Positions 5,444-5,994 of a DNA stretch of 5,994 bases are shown here, piece by piece. Under the pieces are notes generated by a model. It did not search any database and was not told where the DNA came from. It worked only from the letters and a program-made list of their open reading frames with translations. The stretch spans positions 1 to 5,994 of the forward strand of contig CABQMF010000071.1 in the NCBI GenBank assembly GCA_902465265.1, read 5' to 3'. This DNA comes from an uncultured Collinsella sp. (GTDB lineage: Bacteria; Actinomycetota; Coriobacteriia; Coriobacteriales; Coriobacteriaceae). The number at the start of each line of letters is the position of its first letter. The first letter of the stretch is position 1. The translations under genes and the position numbers were made by a program.

Positions 5444-5994
5444 CTAGGCGCGAGTCTTAATCTCCTCGGTCACCTTGGCAACAAACTCGTCGACGCTCAT
5501 CTGAACGGTCTCGTTGGAGCGATCACGGACGGAGATGTTGCCGGCCTCGACCTCCTTCTCGCCCAGGATGAGCATGTAGGGCACGCGGTCGATGCTGCGG
5601 GCCTCGCGGATCTTGTAGCCGATCTTCTCGTCGCGGTCGTCGCAGACCACGCGAATGCCGGCCTCCTCCAGCTTGGCGCACACCTCGTGGGCGTAGTCGC
5701 GGCTCTTCTCAGAGACGGGAAGCGCCTTGACCTGCACGGGAGCCAGCCAGGTGGGGAACTTGCCCGCAAAGTGCTCAATCAGAATACCGATGAAGCGCTC
5801 GATGGAGCCAAAGCACACGCGATGCAGCATAATGGGGCGCTTCTTGGTGCCGTCGGCGTCCACGTACTCCAGGTCAAAGTTGAGCGGCATCTGGAAGTCG
5901 AGCTGGACGGTGCCGCACTGCCAGGTACGGCCGAGTGAGTCCTCCAGGTGGAAGTCGATCTTGGGGCCGTAGAAGGCGCCGTCGCCCTCGTTGA
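5444..5994 (-). CDS. thrS: Threonyl-tRNA synthetase, C-terminal part
   Basis: The gene enters from the right edge; 182 residues and a TAG stop are visible. Threonyl-tRNA synthetase charges tRNA-Thr with threonine in the cytoplasm. The fragment begins with EGDGAFYGPKIDF and RTWQCGTVQLDF from the class II catalytic core. LHRVCFGSIERFIGIL follows, which holds class II motif 3 and the histidine that corresponds to the third zinc ligand of the E. coli enzyme. FPTWLAPVQV then starts the anticodon-binding domain, which continues through DEKIGYKIREA and VPYMLILGEKEVE to the end. The C-terminus is complete. The valine-cysteine-phenylalanine after LHR is slightly unusual (often RA-I/L-LGS), but the catalytic residues are kept. 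The gene is closed by two terminators, so it is not part of the polysaccharide operon; it marks the conserved boundary of that locus. Confidence 0.97.
   Translation of the reverse strand, partial: NEGDGAFYGPKIDFHLEDSLGRTWQCGTVQLDFQMPLNFDLEYVDADGTKKRPIMLHRVCFGSIERFIGILIEHFAGKFPTWLAPVQVKALPVSEKSRDYAHEVCAKLEEAGIRVVCDDRDEKIGYKIREARSIDRVPYMLILGEKEVEAGNISVRDRSNETVQMSVDEFVAKVTEEIKTRA

Noticed and set aside
1..5994. CRISPR arrays, insertion sequences, tRNA or rRNA genes
   Set aside because: No regularly spaced repeats, transposase motifs, terminal inverted repeats, cloverleaf with T-loop signature or rRNA-like segments were seen on either strand.

Overview
The window looks like chromosomal DNA of a fairly GC-rich Gram-positive bacterium, most likely an actinobacterium of the Coriobacteriia (Collinsella-like). 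That placement is inference from codon use, the thrS sequence and the presence of a LoaP-type regulator; no rRNA or other direct marker is present. Every supported gene is on the minus strand, so transcription runs from high to low coordinates.

Layout in the direction of transcription: (1) the 3' part of thrS (threonyl-tRNA synthetase) enters from the right edge and stops at 5444; (2) two intrinsic terminators in tandem close it; (3) a spacer of about 220 nt carries a good -10 box, a structured leader and the ribosome binding site of the next gene; (4) a NusG paralogue of the LoaP type (4529-5119) opens a new operon; (5) a spacer of about 70 nt is packed with inverted repeats, one of which folds around the loaP stop codon; (6) a run of tightly packed polysaccharide genes follows: a phosphoglycosyl transferase (3698-4459), two GT4 glycosyltransferases (2573-3697 and 1281-2576), a radical SAM/SPASM protein (130-1275) and the start of a DUF4422 protein (1-129) that leaves the window at the left edge. 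Gene junctions in the run are 0, -4, +5 and 0 nt, as expected for one translationally coupled transcript.

How it may work together: the phosphoglycosyl transferase would load the first sugar phosphate onto undecaprenyl phosphate at the inner face of the membrane. The GT4 enzymes, and perhaps the DUF4422 protein, would extend the lipid-linked oligosaccharide. The radical SAM enzyme would be an unusual modifier within the pathway. LoaP, encoded first, is expected from its family to ride on RNA polymerase and suppress termination across the long downstream operon. The unusually structured RNA between loaP and the first biosynthetic gene is the natural candidate for its recruitment signal. Flippase, polymerase and sugar-nucleotide genes are not seen and would lie beyond the left edge.

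The most notable points are the hairpins flanking loaP, the radical SAM enzyme inside a capsule/exopolysaccharide operon, and the mosaic base composition, which suggests serotype-like exchange of cassettes downstream of a fixed thrS-loaP boundary.
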